Counted from the stretch's first letter, positions 9,447-19,239 are shown. The stretch: DNA of 64,000 bases from Winogradskyella eckloniae (GCF_013249045.1 NZ_JABRWP010000001.1:124001-188000); one strand, 5' to 3'. The notes: a model not told the origin generated them from the sequence alone. Made by a program: numbers and translations.

Positions 9447-11006
9447 TTATTGAGAAACAATTAATATCATTCCTATTTTTAGTTTATTACTACTAATATC
9501 GTTCCAATCTTTAATATTTTGAACAGAAACTCCAGAATATTTTTGTGCAATGGTCCAAAGGGAATCTCCAGACTTTACTTTATAGGTTAGTTTTCCTTCT
9601 GTGTTTAATACTTTTTTAGGTGGTTTTGAAGCATTTAAAGCGGCTTGTTTATTGGGATAAATTGTGAGTCGTTGCCCAATTTTTAGGTTATTACTTCTTA
9701 AACCATTCCATTGTTTTAACTGACTGACTCTAACGCCATGTTTTCTTGCTATTTTACCTAAATAATCACCATCTCTAACACGATATCTTATTTTTGAGTC
9801 AGAACTAAAGACCTGAGGTAACGGTTTTTCGCGTTGATTAAATTCGGCATTTGCAAATGCATAAATTTTATCTTCATTAGTTACAAAAGACCCAACAGCC
9901 TCTCTAGGCAATCTTAATGCATACGTTTTGCCTTCAACCTTTGGAATTATATCTAATTTGTAAGCTGGATTTAAAAATTGTAATGCTTCAATTTTAACTC
10001 CTGTTACTTCAGACACATGATCTAAGGAAATCATTTGTTTCACATGTACTGTGTCTGTTTGTATGAGTTGAAATGGTGGACGTTCTGGCTTAAAACCATG
10101 TTCTTCTGCATATTCAAAAATATACATAGTCGCTAAAAAAGCAGGTACATAACCCGCTGTTTCTCTTGGTAGATTGCTTCTAATGTTCCAATAGTTTTTA
10201 TAACCACCAGAGCGTCTAATGGCTTTATTTACATTTCCTGGTCCTGAGTTATATGCAGCCAAGGACAAATCCCAATCTCCAAATATGCGATACATTCTAC
10301 CTAAATATTCGGCGGCCGCTTTTGTAGATTTTATAGGATCACTACGATCATCAACATAACTACTCACATCTAAATCGTGTTCTTTACCTGTACCATACAT
10401 AAATTGCCAAATCCCAGTTGCACCAACGCGTGAGCGCGCTCTTGGTTTTAACGCAGACTCAACAATGGCCAAATATTTCATTTCTAACGGAATATCATGG
10501 TTGTCAAATTCTTGCTCAAACATAGGAAAATAGAAATGACTTAAGCCCATTAAACGTTCTAATGAAGTTCGTCTGTGCTTTAAATAGCTTTTTATTACAC
10601 TTTCTAGTGAGGTATTGTATTCTACATTAAAAGGCGTTCTTGCGTTAAGTCGTTTTAGCCTTGCCTTTAGTGTATCTGTAGAGAGCTCTGGGTAATAAAC
10701 CGGTTCGTAATTGAGTTCGGCTACGGATTTATAAATGGTATCGTAAAGTGAATTACTATAAAGTTCGGCTAACCATTTCGCATCTAATTCTGCTGCTTCT
10801 GGTAAATCTTTAAGGTTCTTAATACCTGTGGTATCTACTTTTGCTTTAATCTCTTTTCCATTAGAAAATAGATTTCCATCGATTACTTCACCTTTATTTG
10901 ATATGGCTTCGGATGATCCGCTAGAAATGCTATCGGTTTTAGTTTGGGAAAACCCAGTACTTAAAACCACATACAAACTGGCACATAAAAACGATTTTAA
11001 TGTCAT
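9447..11006 (-). CDS. MltD-like lytic transglycosylase with two LysM domains
   Basis: 519-aa secreted enzyme with a signal peptide (residues 1-20). The SLT domain spans about 150-300: catalytic Glu183 in AIVESALKPRARS, then GATGIWQFMYGTG and AAYNSGPGNVNKAI, the family motifs 1-3. Two LysM peptidoglycan-binding repeats follow near residues 403-448 and 473-518, both with the pattern YxVxxGDxLxxIAxK. It cleaves the glycan strand to 1,6-anhydro products. The DUF4837 lipoprotein follows after 21 bp. Confidence 0.93.
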   Translation of the reverse strand: MTLKSFLCASLYVVLSTGFSQTKTDSISSGSSEAISNKGEVIDGNLFSNGKEIKAKVDTTGIKNLKDLPEAAELDAKWLAELYSNSLYDTIYKSVAELNYEPVYYPELSTDTLKARLKRLNARTPFNVEYNTSLESVIKSYLKHRRTSLERLMGLSHFYFPMFEQEFDNHDIPLEMKYLAIVESALKPRARSRVGATGIWQFMYGTGKEHDLDVSSYVDDRSDPIKSTKAAAEYLGRMYRIFGDWDLSLAAYNSGPGNVNKAIRRSGGYKNYWNIRSNLPRETAGYVPAFLATMYIFEYAEEHGFKPERPPFQLIQTDTVHVKQMISLDHVSEVTGVKIEALQFLNPAYKLDIIPKVEGKTYALRLPREAVGSFVTNEDKIYAFANAEFNQREKPLPQVFSSDSKIRYRVRDGDYLGKIARKHGVRVSQLKQWNGLRSNNLKIGQRLTIYPNKQAALNASKPPKKVLNTEGKLTYKVKSGDSLWTIAQKYSGVSVQNIKDWNDISSNKLKIGMILIVSQ

Positions 11007-11124
11007 GATTTACAAAATATTGATTTGTTCTAATGCAACGTTTTGTAAACGCTGTAATCGCTAAAAATAGCGTTTTTTTTGCTTTAAATTTAAAGGTTTG
11101 TTTTCAAAATGAACTATTATACTT

Positions 11125-13743
11125 TTAGAAGCTATAATTTAGTTTTAGTAGAATCCTTTTTCCTAAGGTTAATGAGGTACTTTCTAAACGTGAAAAGGAT
11201 GATTGAATTATTCTACTATTAATACGATTTGAAAACACATTCTCCCCAATTATTGATAAATCCATACTTTTAATTTTGTTAGAAAGCCGGATTTCAAAAT
11301 CAAATCTATCAAACACTTTTTCATTATCAATTTCAGAATAATTATAATTCCCCTTAATGTATAACCTCTCACTAAAATTATATCTTGTAGTGGCAGAAAA
11401 ACCTTTAGAAATAAAATTTCTTTTATTCAAACTAGAATTTTGAAAATTAAAATTATAAAATGGTTTAAAAATAACTTCAGGAATATTTCTAAAATTTAAT
11501 CTAACTTTTGGAGAAATACTTAGTTTTTCATTAGTAATATTTTGAATTTCATTGACTAGAGGGACTTTTTGTTTAACTAACCTATAATTTAAATTAAGCC
11601 CTAATTCCCAATTATTAAATAAATAAAAAAATCTATTTCTCGAGTTTAAAGTATAACCCACATTATCTTGATAAATATAACTTACTAATTGATTAATATC
11701 ATTAAACTCATATAGTGATGAAAAAACTTTATTAGCAAAACTAACCGTGTTATAACTACTCCATGAGTAATTTTTCATTACATTAAGGTCAGAGTAAGAT
11801 AATGTTATATTTTGAGTTTCTTCATTGTTTAAACTTACATTTCCGTGATATATAGAACTATAGCTGGAAATGTTAAAATAAGAATCTAATTTGCTTGTAG
11901 TAGGATAACCTATGTCTTTAAAATAATTTAAAAAAAAGCTTTTCTTATTGTTTATAACATATCTTATGTTTAGAAAGGGGTTAAATATTCCTTTAGTTAT
12001 ACTTTCCTTTTCAAAAGAGTTTTCAAAATCTAATTTATAGAGCCCTAATGATGAGCCTAGTTTAAAGTCCCATTTTTTTTTATTATACCTATAACTAAGC
12101 TTATTTACTTGCTGAATTTTATGGTACTCGGCTAAAGAATTAAATAGTGTGCCCAAATTATTTAAATCATTGTTTTCTAATATTTGACTTTGCGCTGTGG
12201 CTTTGTCGATATCACTATACGACAAATTAGCCGCAAATTGTAATGTGCTATATTTATTAAAATCATAATAAAGTATTGAGGATATGATTATATCGAGATT
12301 ATTAGAATTTGCGTCTTTTTGGATTTTATAATTATTCTGATCTAACCACGGAATTTGGTCAGATAAAAAAGTATTATTACTTCCTAACATATGATTATCA
12401 TCAACTTCTTTATAGTCAGTTTGTAAACCATAAACTAATTTTGTTTTATCACTTAGGGCTTTTATTTCTTCTAAGATTATATTAAAAGTAATTTTATAAT
12501 CACTCGTAGTATTGCTAAAGTCTCTATTTCCTAAATTGCTTACAGAATTTATTTTGTTATAAATATCCGATTTATTCATTGAAAATAAACCCACAAAAAG
12601 TCTTTCTTTTTTACTTGTATGTAAATAGTTTGTTGTTCTTGCATAGATTGAGCTGGAAGATATGTCTTTTAACTCTTCCTTTAAGTCTACGCTATTGTTG
12701 GTTAAAAACTCTTCCGTTTCATTTAGAATTTCAGTAGAGCCTATTTTATTGTAAAACCCTAGGAAATCCCATGTAGACCTGTCTTTAATAATTTTAAAAT
12801 TAGTAGCACCTAGTTTTGTTTTTGCCTTAGCGAGCTCATTATCATTTAAGTTGGTATAAAAATTTGCTTCGGGTAGCCTAAATAATATAGAGTTAGGGTC
12901 ACTAAGCGCTTCAGATTCATTAATACCAATACCTTGTTCTGCAATATTATTAATATCTGAAATTACACTTATTTGTTGACGCTTTTTAAATTGAAACAAT
13001 GCTCCATGTAGTTTATAAAAATTGGTGAAATCTGTTGCGCCTTCAGCGCTACCGAAAACGATAGATTTTCTGTTTTTCTTTAAAACCAAATTTATAACTT
13101 GTTGGTTTGTTCTTCTACTACCTTTTAATAAATTAGATTTACTATAATTGGCTATAATTTCTAATTTTTCTATAGCATCTGCAGGAATATTATCTAAGCC
13201 TAGTTTTGTACCACCTCCAAAAAAATCCTCATTTTCTACCATTAGTTTTGCTACTTTTTCTCCTTGAAAATAAATTGTTCCATTGCTTTCCAGAGTAATG
13301 CCAGGTAACTTTTCTACTAAATCTTTTAGCTTTCTGTCATTATCATCGATATATTTAGATAAATTAAATGAAACGGTATCTCTTTTTATAGTAATTTTTG
13401 GCTTAGTGTGTTTTATTACTATCTCATTGAGTTGAAAATCCGCATCTAGTAACACAATATTTATGGTTTCTTTTTCAGTTGTATTTATTACTATTTTTTG
13501 ATCTGAAAAACTCAAATGTTTAGTTTGTAATATATAAATAGAGTTGTCATCTAATTCTAAACTAAAATTCCCTTCTTCATCAGAAACTAGAATATTCTCT
13601 GTTACAGATGGTGTGTTTTTTTTAGAAAAAGTAATTACAACATTGCTTATAGGCTCTTGTAAATTGTTTTTAACGTTTCCTTTAAAAGGTATTTGAGCAA
13701 AACAAAAAAAAGGTAAGAGTATTATTACAAGTAACAATCGCAT
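11125..13743 (-). CDS. Outer membrane beta-barrel receptor with carboxypeptidase-regulatory-like domain
   Basis: 872 aa with an N-terminal signal peptide (to about Ala16). Residues 20-105 form a CarboxypepD-reg-like beta-sandwich. Residues 125-225 look like a TonB plug (RDTVSFNLSKY, VEKLPGITLESNG, IEKLEIIANYSKSNLLKGS). The rest is beta-barrel with alternating aromatic residues, ending in an aromatic (LLKLNYSF). It resembles SusC/TonB-dependent-type transporters of unknown substrate. It sits directly downstream of a GLPGLI gene with a 12-bp hairpin between them; the pairing of such receptors with GLPGLI proteins recurs in Flavobacteriia. Confidence 0.8.
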   Translation of the reverse strand: MRLLLVIILLPFFCFAQIPFKGNVKNNLQEPISNVVITFSKKNTPSVTENILVSDEEGNFSLELDDNSIYILQTKHLSFSDQKIVINTTEKETINIVLLDADFQLNEIVIKHTKPKITIKRDTVSFNLSKYIDDNDRKLKDLVEKLPGITLESNGTIYFQGEKVAKLMVENEDFFGGGTKLGLDNIPADAIEKLEIIANYSKSNLLKGSRRTNQQVINLVLKKNRKSIVFGSAEGATDFTNFYKLHGALFQFKKRQQISVISDINNIAEQGIGINESEALSDPNSILFRLPEANFYTNLNDNELAKAKTKLGATNFKIIKDRSTWDFLGFYNKIGSTEILNETEEFLTNNSVDLKEELKDISSSSIYARTTNYLHTSKKERLFVGLFSMNKSDIYNKINSVSNLGNRDFSNTTSDYKITFNIILEEIKALSDKTKLVYGLQTDYKEVDDNHMLGSNNTFLSDQIPWLDQNNYKIQKDANSNNLDIIISSILYYDFNKYSTLQFAANLSYSDIDKATAQSQILENNDLNNLGTLFNSLAEYHKIQQVNKLSYRYNKKKWDFKLGSSLGLYKLDFENSFEKESITKGIFNPFLNIRYVINNKKSFFLNYFKDIGYPTTSKLDSYFNISSYSSIYHGNVSLNNEETQNITLSYSDLNVMKNYSWSSYNTVSFANKVFSSLYEFNDINQLVSYIYQDNVGYTLNSRNRFFYLFNNWELGLNLNYRLVKQKVPLVNEIQNITNEKLSISPKVRLNFRNIPEVIFKPFYNFNFQNSSLNKRNFISKGFSATTRYNFSERLYIKGNYNYSEIDNEKVFDRFDFEIRLSNKIKSMDLSIIGENVFSNRINSRIIQSSFSRLESTSLTLGKRILLKLNYSF

Positions 13744-13760
13744 AAAGCTTATTTAAATAA

Positions 13761-13788
13761 AATGACGTTATTATAAAATAACGTCATT
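13761..13788 (-). terminator. Intergenic hairpin between the GLPGLI and receptor genes
   Basis: Perfect 12-bp stem AATGACGTTATT / AATAACGTCATT with a 4-nt loop. The T-tract on the minus strand is weak (TTATTT), so it could be a partial terminator that lowers receptor expression, or an RNA-processing site. Confidence 0.5.
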
Positions 13789-13814
13789 GAAATTACTATT
13801 AGTATTTGTAAGCA

Positions 13815-14564
13815 TTAGTTGCCGAGCATTATACGCTTGGCATCTCTTTTTATATCTTCTCTAGAACTAATAAATTCTTCATCTGTATATTGTTTATGTT
13901 TTGAAAGATCTATTGGTTGTAACTTATTCTCATAGGTATCTTCGAAACTAATTTTTTTAGCTGTATATCTAACATTCTCAACGTTCATCTCTATAATTAA
14001 ACCCGGTAAACCATTAAAGTATAAGGGACCGTAAGGCATTGGTATTTCTGTAGTAAACCAAGCGTACGTTGGTTTGTCACTACCATAATCCCACCAAACG
14101 TTTTCCCCTAAGTATTTAGCGTAGTAACATTTATAACCGTCAATAGTTTTAGTCTTTTTAAAATCAATCTCCCATTTATCCTTTAAATCTACAATTACAG
14201 CCAATTGCTTATACCAATATTCCATACTAGTAATTGCTACATTAGACTTAGCATCGTAACTATAGTCTGCTTTTCCTTTCGCTTTATACATAGCTTTACT
14301 TTCTTGACTATCTTTAGAATAATCTTTTAATCTAAAGGATTGGCTTTTGTTGTCTGAAAAAGCGACGCCTAACTCCAAAGAATTCATGATGCTGTCTCTG
14401 TATAGCTGTTTGTTATGATATTCCTTATCATCCTTAATAAGGTCATTATAAGTAAAAGACTCCGTGACAGAAACTTGATATATAATATAACCAGTATCTT
14501 TTTTTTCTTGTAGAAAAAAAAGTTGAAAAGAAAAGAATACAATTATTGCTAAGTTGAGTTTCAT
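13815..14564 (-). CDS. GLPGLI family protein
   Basis: 249-aa exported protein with an N-terminal hydrophobic signal. It contains the family-naming motif as YFNGLPGLIIEMN, preceded by TTEIPMPYGP, both conserved in GLPGLI proteins. Function is unknown for the family. It sits between a small cysteine-containing peptide gene and the 872-aa receptor on the same strand, so the three probably form one unit. Confidence 0.93.
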   Translation of the reverse strand: MKLNLAIIVFFSFQLFFLQEKKDTGYIIYQVSVTESFTYNDLIKDDKEYHNKQLYRDSIMNSLELGVAFSDNKSQSFRLKDYSKDSQESKAMYKAKGKADYSYDAKSNVAITSMEYWYKQLAVIVDLKDKWEIDFKKTKTIDGYKCYYAKYLGENVWWDYGSDKPTYAWFTTEIPMPYGPLYFNGLPGLIIEMNVENVRYTAKKISFEDTYENKLQPIDLSKHKQYTDEEFISSREDIKRDAKRIMLGN

Positions 14565-14646
14565 AGAACTATAGATTGAACTAAGTTTACTTAGTTAATA
14601 CTTTTAAATAAACTTAGTTAGTTAAAAAAAGAAAATTTAATACCAC

Positions 14647-14883
14647 CTATTCTTGTCCTGGAGGAGGTAAAATTAATTGGTCACATCCTCGTTTTTTGAC
14701 ACAACCATTATAATTACTCCTCCAATCTTCTGGGTCAGCACCTCCAGCTTCCATTCCATCTGCATACCCAGAACAGTAAGAACTAGATTCTGGTTGACAC
14801 GCAAAATAAACATCTTCGACTTTTTCTTCTGTACCAGAAAAAGCTAAAGCAAAAAACACAAACGTAATTTGTAATACTTTCAT
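14647..14883 (-). CDS. Small secreted cysteine-containing protein, unknown function
   Basis: 78 aa from the start chosen at 14883 (MKVLQITFVFF). A longer frame opens at 14940, but the internal start gives a clean signal peptide (hydrophobic core ITFVFFALAFS). The mature part is about 60 residues with four cysteines (ACQ, YCSG, GCVKKRGC), consistent with two disulphides in the periplasm or outside, and a Pro-rich tail (PPPGQE). I recognise no family. It lies just upstream of the GLPGLI gene and downstream of pgk across 116 bp. Confidence 0.6.
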   Translation of the reverse strand: MKVLQITFVFFALAFSGTEEKVEDVYFACQPESSSYCSGYADGMEAGGADPEDWRSNYNGCVKKRGCDQLILPPPGQE

Positions 14884-14999
14884 AACTATAAAATTTTGTT
14901 GATTAATATAGTTGAAAGAAAGAAAAGCGGAAAAAAACAAATGTTTCCAAACAAATTTCTCACATTTAACATTTTAGTAATGTGTGCTTTAAAAAATAT

Positions 15000-16187
15000 C
15001 TAGTCAATAATAGCCGCAATTCCAGGTAAAGTTTTACCCTCTAAACTCTCTAACATTGCACCACCACCTGTACTCACATAACTTACTTTATTTTCAAAAC
15101 CAAATTGTTTTACAGCGGCTACAGAATCACCGCCTCCTACTAATGAAAACGCACCATTTTTGGTTGAGTTAGCTATTGAATTTCCTAATTCTATGGTGCC
15201 GTTAGCAAAACTTTCTAATTCAAAAACACCTAAAGGTCCATTCCAAAGTATCGTTTTACATTGATTCACCACAGCATCGAAATTTGCAATAGATTTTGGG
15301 CCAGCATCTAAACCTTGCCATCCATTAGGAATTTTAGTAACATCACAAACTTGTGTATTGGCATCATTGCTAAAAGCATCTGCTGCAATGACATCTACAG
15401 GAATATGAATTTTTACACCTTTTGCTTCGGCTTGCTTTAAAATATCTAATGCGAGTTCCATTTTATCATCCTCACAAATTGAATCTCCAATTTGTCCGCC
15501 TTGTGCTTTTATAAAAGTAAATGTCATACCACCTCCAATGATCAAATGATCTACTTTATCTAATATATTTTCTATTACTGTAATTTTTGAAGATACTTTT
15601 GCTCCTCCTAGTACTGCTAAAACTGGCTTTTCACCATCTTCCATTACTTTTTTAATACTTTCAATTTCCATTGCAAGTAAGTTTCCAAAGCATTTAGACT
15701 CTGGGAAAAATTCCGCCACTATGGTTGTAGAGGCATGTGCTCTATGTGCTGTACCAAAAGCATCATTTACATAGATATCGCCTAACTTAGACAATTGCTC
15801 AGCAAAGTTTTTATCACCTTGTTTTTCTTCTTCATGAAAACGTAAGTTTTCAAGTAATAATATTTCTCCAGGTTGTAAGGCTTCAGCTTTTTCTTCTGCC
15901 TCTGCTCCAACACAATTTGTTGCAAATTTTACTTCAACACCTAAAATATCTTCAATTTTAGAAATTATATGCTTAAGAGAGAATTCTTCTTGTACGCCTT
16001 TAGGTCTGCCTAAATGCGACATTAAAACACAACTTCCTCCATCTTCTAAAATCTTAATAATTGTAGGTTTTGCTGACACAATTCTAGTCGCATCCGTTAC
16101 CTGAAAATCATCATTTAATGGCACATTAAAATCTACTCTAATTAGTGCTTTTTTATTTTTAAAATTGAAATCGTTTAATGTCTTCAT
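15000..16187 (-). CDS. pgk: Phosphoglycerate kinase
   Basis: Glycolytic enzyme, 1,3-bisphosphoglycerate + ADP to 3-phosphoglycerate + ATP. The 395-aa length is normal. Family motifs: [14 protein letters not shown] at the N-terminus, [37 protein letters not shown], the [11 protein letters not shown] hinge, and the C-terminal nucleotide-binding [12 protein letters not shown] with [13 protein letters not shown]. It is expressed from its own promoter-like element upstream. Confidence 0.98.
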   Translation of the reverse strand: MKTLNDFNFKNKKALIRVDFNVPLNDDFQVTDATRIVSAKPTIIKILEDGGSCVLMSHLGRPKGVQEEFSLKHIISKIEDILGVEVKFATNCVGAEAEEKAEALQPGEILLLENLRFHEEEKQGDKNFAEQLSKLGDIYVNDAFGTAHRAHASTTIVAEFFPESKCFGNLLAMEIESIKKVMEDGEKPVLAVLGGAKVSSKITVIENILDKVDHLIIGGGMTFTFIKAQGGQIGDSICEDDKMELALDILKQAEAKGVKIHIPVDVIAADAFSNDANTQVCDVTKIPNGWQGLDAGPKSIANFDAVVNQCKTILWNGPLGVFELESFANGTIELGNSIANSTKNGAFSLVGGGDSVAAVKQFGFENKVSYVSTGGGAMLESLEGKTLPGIAAIID

Positions 16188-16227
16188 GAGAATTTTAATA
16201 AGTGGTGAAAAAAAATATTTTGATGCA

Positions 16228-16235
16228 CAAATATA
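16228..16235 (-). promoter_or_regulatory. TAnnTTTG (-7) promoter element for pgk
   Basis: Minus strand reads TATATTTG, 40 bp before the pgk start codon, an exact match to the Bacteroidota -7 element. Confidence 0.5.
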
Positions 16236-16356
16236 AAGATTAACGTATTAAATACTAGACTTAAACTAGCGTCTTTTTGGTAATAGTCTACTATTATTTA
16301 CGATAACCTTTTCGCTAGTACTCATAATTCAGTTTTAAGGGTAAATAAAAAAAACA

Positions 16357-16364
16357 TAGTTTTG
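16357..16364 (+). promoter_or_regulatory. Possible -7 element for holB
   Basis: TAGTTTTG matches TAnnTTTG but ends only 4 bp before the holB start codon, which would put the transcription start on or next to the ATG (near-leaderless mRNA). A chance match is possible. Confidence 0.35.
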
Positions 16365-16368
16365 CTGC

Positions 16369-17526
16369 ATGCAATTTTCGGACGTTTTAGGACAAAACCA
16401 TATAAAAAATCACCTTACCACAAGTGTAGATGCTGGTAGAATTGCTCATGCTCAATTATTTGTTGGTCCTGAGGGTTCTGGTACATTAGCCATGGCTCTT
16501 GCCTATGCGCAATACATTTTGTGTAATAATACCAATGGAGAAAACTTAGGCGGCAACGACTCTTGTAATATAAAATTTAAGAATTTTTCGCATCCAGATT
16601 TACATTTTGCGTTTCCGGTAACAACTAGTGACAAGGTAAAAAGTAAGCCTGTTTCTAAATATTATCTCAATGAATGGAGACAGCTTTTAAACCAACAGCC
16701 TTATGGTAATTTATTTGATTGGTATAAGCTTTTGGGAGTTGATAATAAACAAGGGCTAATACGTGTTGATGAAGCGCAAGAAATTATAAAATCGTTAACC
16801 TTAAAATCTTATGAAGGTGGTTATAAGATAATGATAATTTGGATGGCTGAAAAAATGAATACACAGTCGGCCAATAAATTATTAAAGCTAATTGAGGAGC
16901 CACCAGAAAAAACAATTTTTATACTTATAGCTGAAGACGAGGAGCAGATTATTGGTACCATTAGATCACGTTGCCAGCTCTTGCGTTTTTCTCCATTACC
17001 AGAAGAAGTTATAGCTGAAGCCTTGGTAAAAAATTATCAAATAGTGCAATCTGAGGCGACTAAAATTGCACATCAATCTAACGGCAATTACAATAAAGCT
17101 TGTGATTTAGTCTACCAAGATAGTGAGGATATTCAATTTGAAAAATGGTTTATCATTTGGGTGCGTTCTGCATTTAAAGCACGAGGTAATAAAGCAGCCA
17201 TTCACGATTTAATGGCATGGTCTGAAGAGATTGCCAAAACCGGACGAGAAACTCAGAAGAAATTCCTAAAATTTTGTTTAAATTATTTTAGACAAGCCTT
17301 ACTTCTTAATTATAAGGCCAATGAATTGGTTTATTTAGAGCCTAAATCAGATAATTTTAAGATTGAAAACTTTGCGCCCTTTGTACATGATGCTAATATC
17401 ATGGAAATTTCTGAAGAACTAGAAAACGCTATTTATCATATAGAACGTAATGGCCATTCTAAAATCATCTTAACGGATTTATCTATAAAACTCACCAGAT
17501 TATTACATAAAAAAAGCCAAGCTTAA
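16369..17526 (+). CDS. holB: DNA polymerase III subunit delta prime
   Basis: 385-aa AAA+ clamp-loader subunit. The N-terminus has GQNHIKNHLTTSVDAGRIAHAQLF followed by a P-loop-like GPEGSGT. The central part has RVDEAQEI, AEKMNTQSANKLLKLIEEPPE and TIRSRCQLL, the latter containing the SRC motif of delta-prime/RFC proteins. It works with DnaX and HolA to load the beta clamp; those genes are not here. It ends inside a terminator hairpin. Confidence 0.93.
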   Translation: MQFSDVLGQNHIKNHLTTSVDAGRIAHAQLFVGPEGSGTLAMALAYAQYILCNNTNGENLGGNDSCNIKFKNFSHPDLHFAFPVTTSDKVKSKPVSKYYLNEWRQLLNQQPYGNLFDWYKLLGVDNKQGLIRVDEAQEIIKSLTLKSYEGGYKIMIIWMAEKMNTQSANKLLKLIEEPPEKTIFILIAEDEEQIIGTIRSRCQLLRFSPLPEEVIAEALVKNYQIVQSEATKIAHQSNGNYNKACDLVYQDSEDIQFEKWFIIWVRSAFKARGNKAAIHDLMAWSEEIAKTGRETQKKFLKFCLNYFRQALLLNYKANELVYLEPKSDNFKIENFAPFVHDANIMEISEELENAIYHIERNGHSKIILTDLSIKLTRLLHKKSQA

Positions 17527-17543
17527 ATCGCCTGGCTTTTTTT
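17509..17543 (+). terminator. Rho-independent terminator overlapping the holB stop codon
   Basis: AAAAAAAGCCA pairs with TGGCTTTTTTT, extended by GC/GC across one mismatch. The holB stop codon (17524-17526) lies in the loop. It probably serves the convergent OmpH-like gene too. Confidence 0.8.
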
Positions 17544-17564
17544 ATGGGTTATTTTAATAATGAA

Positions 17565-18122
17565 TTACTTCGCTTCTGTACTGTCTTTAGACGTTTCTGC
17601 TTTAGCATCTTTACTAGCATAAGCATCATTGATTGCTGTTGTAACTACTTCTGTAATATCACTAGCTTCAATACCATAAACAACACTTCCTGCTTGATTT
17701 TTTCCTAGAATAAACGCATAGCCATTCTTTTTTCCATAATCTGCTACAAAAGCGTTCATTTTAGAAATAACCGAATCTATTTCTACACTATACATTTGCT
17801 CCATTTGTTGTTGTTGCATTTGCATTTGTTGTTGAATAGGTTGCCACTTTTGAGAAAATGCCTGAGATTCTTGTTGCTGTTTTTGTGGCGACATTTTACT
17901 CAAACGTTGCTGTATGCCTTGCATTTCTGTTTGATAGACTATAGCTATACTATCTCGTGTTTTGTTAAAACGATCATTCTGAGCCTTAAACTTATCTTCA
18001 ATGTCAATTTTCATTTGATAACCGTTTATAACTTCTCCGTTATCAATAAATGCTATTTTTTGTTGTTCTTGACAAGAAGCCGCTCCAACTAAAACCATTA
18101 AACCTAAAATTACTTTTTTCAT
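17565..18122 (-). CDS. OmpH/Skp-family periplasmic chaperone, lipoprotein form
   Basis: 185 aa with a lipoprotein signal (VLVGAASCQEQ, Cys18). The body matches the OmpH/Skp family: a beta strand IAFIDNGEVINGY, then a long charged and Gln/Met-rich coiled coil (about residues 45-120), then YAFILGKNQAGSVVYG and a C-terminal acidic tail. The family holds unfolded outer membrane proteins in the periplasm. The lipid anchor differs from soluble E. coli Skp. A -7 promoter element lies upstream. Confidence 0.87.
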   Translation of the reverse strand: MKKVILGLMVLVGAASCQEQQKIAFIDNGEVINGYQMKIDIEDKFKAQNDRFNKTRDSIAIVYQTEMQGIQQRLSKMSPQKQQQESQAFSQKWQPIQQQMQMQQQQMEQMYSVEIDSVISKMNAFVADYGKKNGYAFILGKNQAGSVVYGIEASDITEVVTTAINDAYASKDAKAETSKDSTEAK

Positions 18123-18189
18123 TATATCTTGTTATTTACTTTTTATGAAAGTTAAAATCTTTCTTGTTTGTGTTTCAAATTAATTTTTG

Positions 18190-18197
18190 CAAATGTA
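18190..18197 (-). promoter_or_regulatory. TAnnTTTG (-7) promoter element for the OmpH-like gene
   Basis: Minus strand reads TACATTTG, 67 bp before the start codon. Confidence 0.4.
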
Positions 18198-18378
18198 TAA
18201 AAGTTAGTGTCTGAATTACCGAAAATTTTAAATATTGATATTTTCTATAGTAAATGAATATTATTATTTTTAAAATCTATAAAAAACAACTTCATATAAA
18301 GCGTTTTAAGCGCATTTCTCAAATTCTCCTTATCTCAACACTTTGTGTTATCAAAAACATCAAAGGAGTATGTTTAAA

Positions 18379-19239
18379 TTACGAATTAGCATTCTTAAGC
18401 ACATAAATATGTGAAGAATACTCTTTAGACCGTTTGGCTTTGCGATTAGATTGCCATCCTATCCAAAATGCCTTAACAGGATTCATAAATCCTGATTTAT
18501 ATTTTTCTGAAAGTAAACATACATAATACGCATCAAATGTCATTGGTAAAACTTTTTCTAACTGCATCTTTTTCTTTTTGAATAATTCTGAAATCGATAT
18601 TTTAGAAAAATGCCAAAGATGTCTTGGCACGTCATAAGCTGCCCAAAAGTTTTTGTAATACTGCGCATCGTAACTTTTATAATTAGGAACCGCAATGACC
18701 AAAGTACCATTTGGTTTCAATAAGGATTTAAATAATGCGGTGTGCATTTCCAAATCTGGTAAATGTTCGAGCACATGCCAAAGGGTAATTACATCAAAAC
18801 TGTTTGGTTTTAATTTCGATAATTCTTCAGTTTCAAAAACAGCATTATTGGTTTTGGAATTTGCAATTTGCCTTGCGCTTTCATTAGGTTCTATTCCTGT
18901 AATATTCCAATTATCTTTTAAAGCCGTTTGCAAAAAGTCACCTGTTCCACAACCAATATCCAAAAGTTGTTTTGATTCTGACTCAAACGAATTGATTAAT
19001 TTCAATTTTCGCTTTAGAGAAATTTCTCTCACTTTGTGGTATACAAATTCTAATAGATTTCGCTTTGTATCGGTGTGCGAAATATAGTCTTCACTTTTGT
19101 AATATTCTGATAGTTTTTCACCTTTAGGTTCTGGGAAGGTTTCTAACATATCAAGCTCCTTATTATACAATAATTGAAACGCTTCTTTGGATAGAGAATG
19201 GTCTTTTAAGGTTAGGTATGTTGGTTTATTATTTGGCAC
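18379..19239 (-). CDS. Class I SAM-dependent methyltransferase
   Basis: 286 aa, cytoplasmic. The SAM-binding motif I is LLDIGCGTGDFLQ (about residues 91-103), followed by motif II-like ITGIEPNESARQIA and motif post-I FDVITLWHVLEHLPDLE. This is the Methyltransf_11/23 type often found next to sugar or cell-surface genes. Substrate cannot be read from the sequence. Downstream lies holB/ompH; upstream is a 328-bp gap with repeats. Confidence 0.88.
   Translation of the reverse strand: MPNNKPTYLTLKDHSLSKEAFQLLYNKELDMLETFPEPKGEKLSEYYKSEDYISHTDTKRNLLEFVYHKVREISLKRKLKLINSFESESKQLLDIGCGTGDFLQTALKDNWNITGIEPNESARQIANSKTNNAVFETEELSKLKPNSFDVITLWHVLEHLPDLEMHTALFKSLLKPNGTLVIAVPNYKSYDAQYYKNFWAAYDVPRHLWHFSKISISELFKKKKMQLEKVLPMTFDAYYVCLLSEKYKSGFMNPVKAFWIGWQSNRKAKRSKEYSSHIYVLKNANS

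Noticed and set aside
11059..11080. Plus-strand terminator-like hairpin (CGCTA/TAGCG plus eight T) between the MltD-like gene and the receptor
   Set aside because: No plus-strand gene ends before it and both neighbours are on the minus strand, where the T-run would precede the stem. Possibly a chance structure or the end of an antisense transcript.
14579..14620. AACTAAGTTT/ACTTAGTT repeats in front of the GLPGLI gene considered as a terminator
   Set aside because: On the minus strand the T-run comes before the stem, so it cannot be a standard terminator. A short leader structure remains possible but is not supported further.
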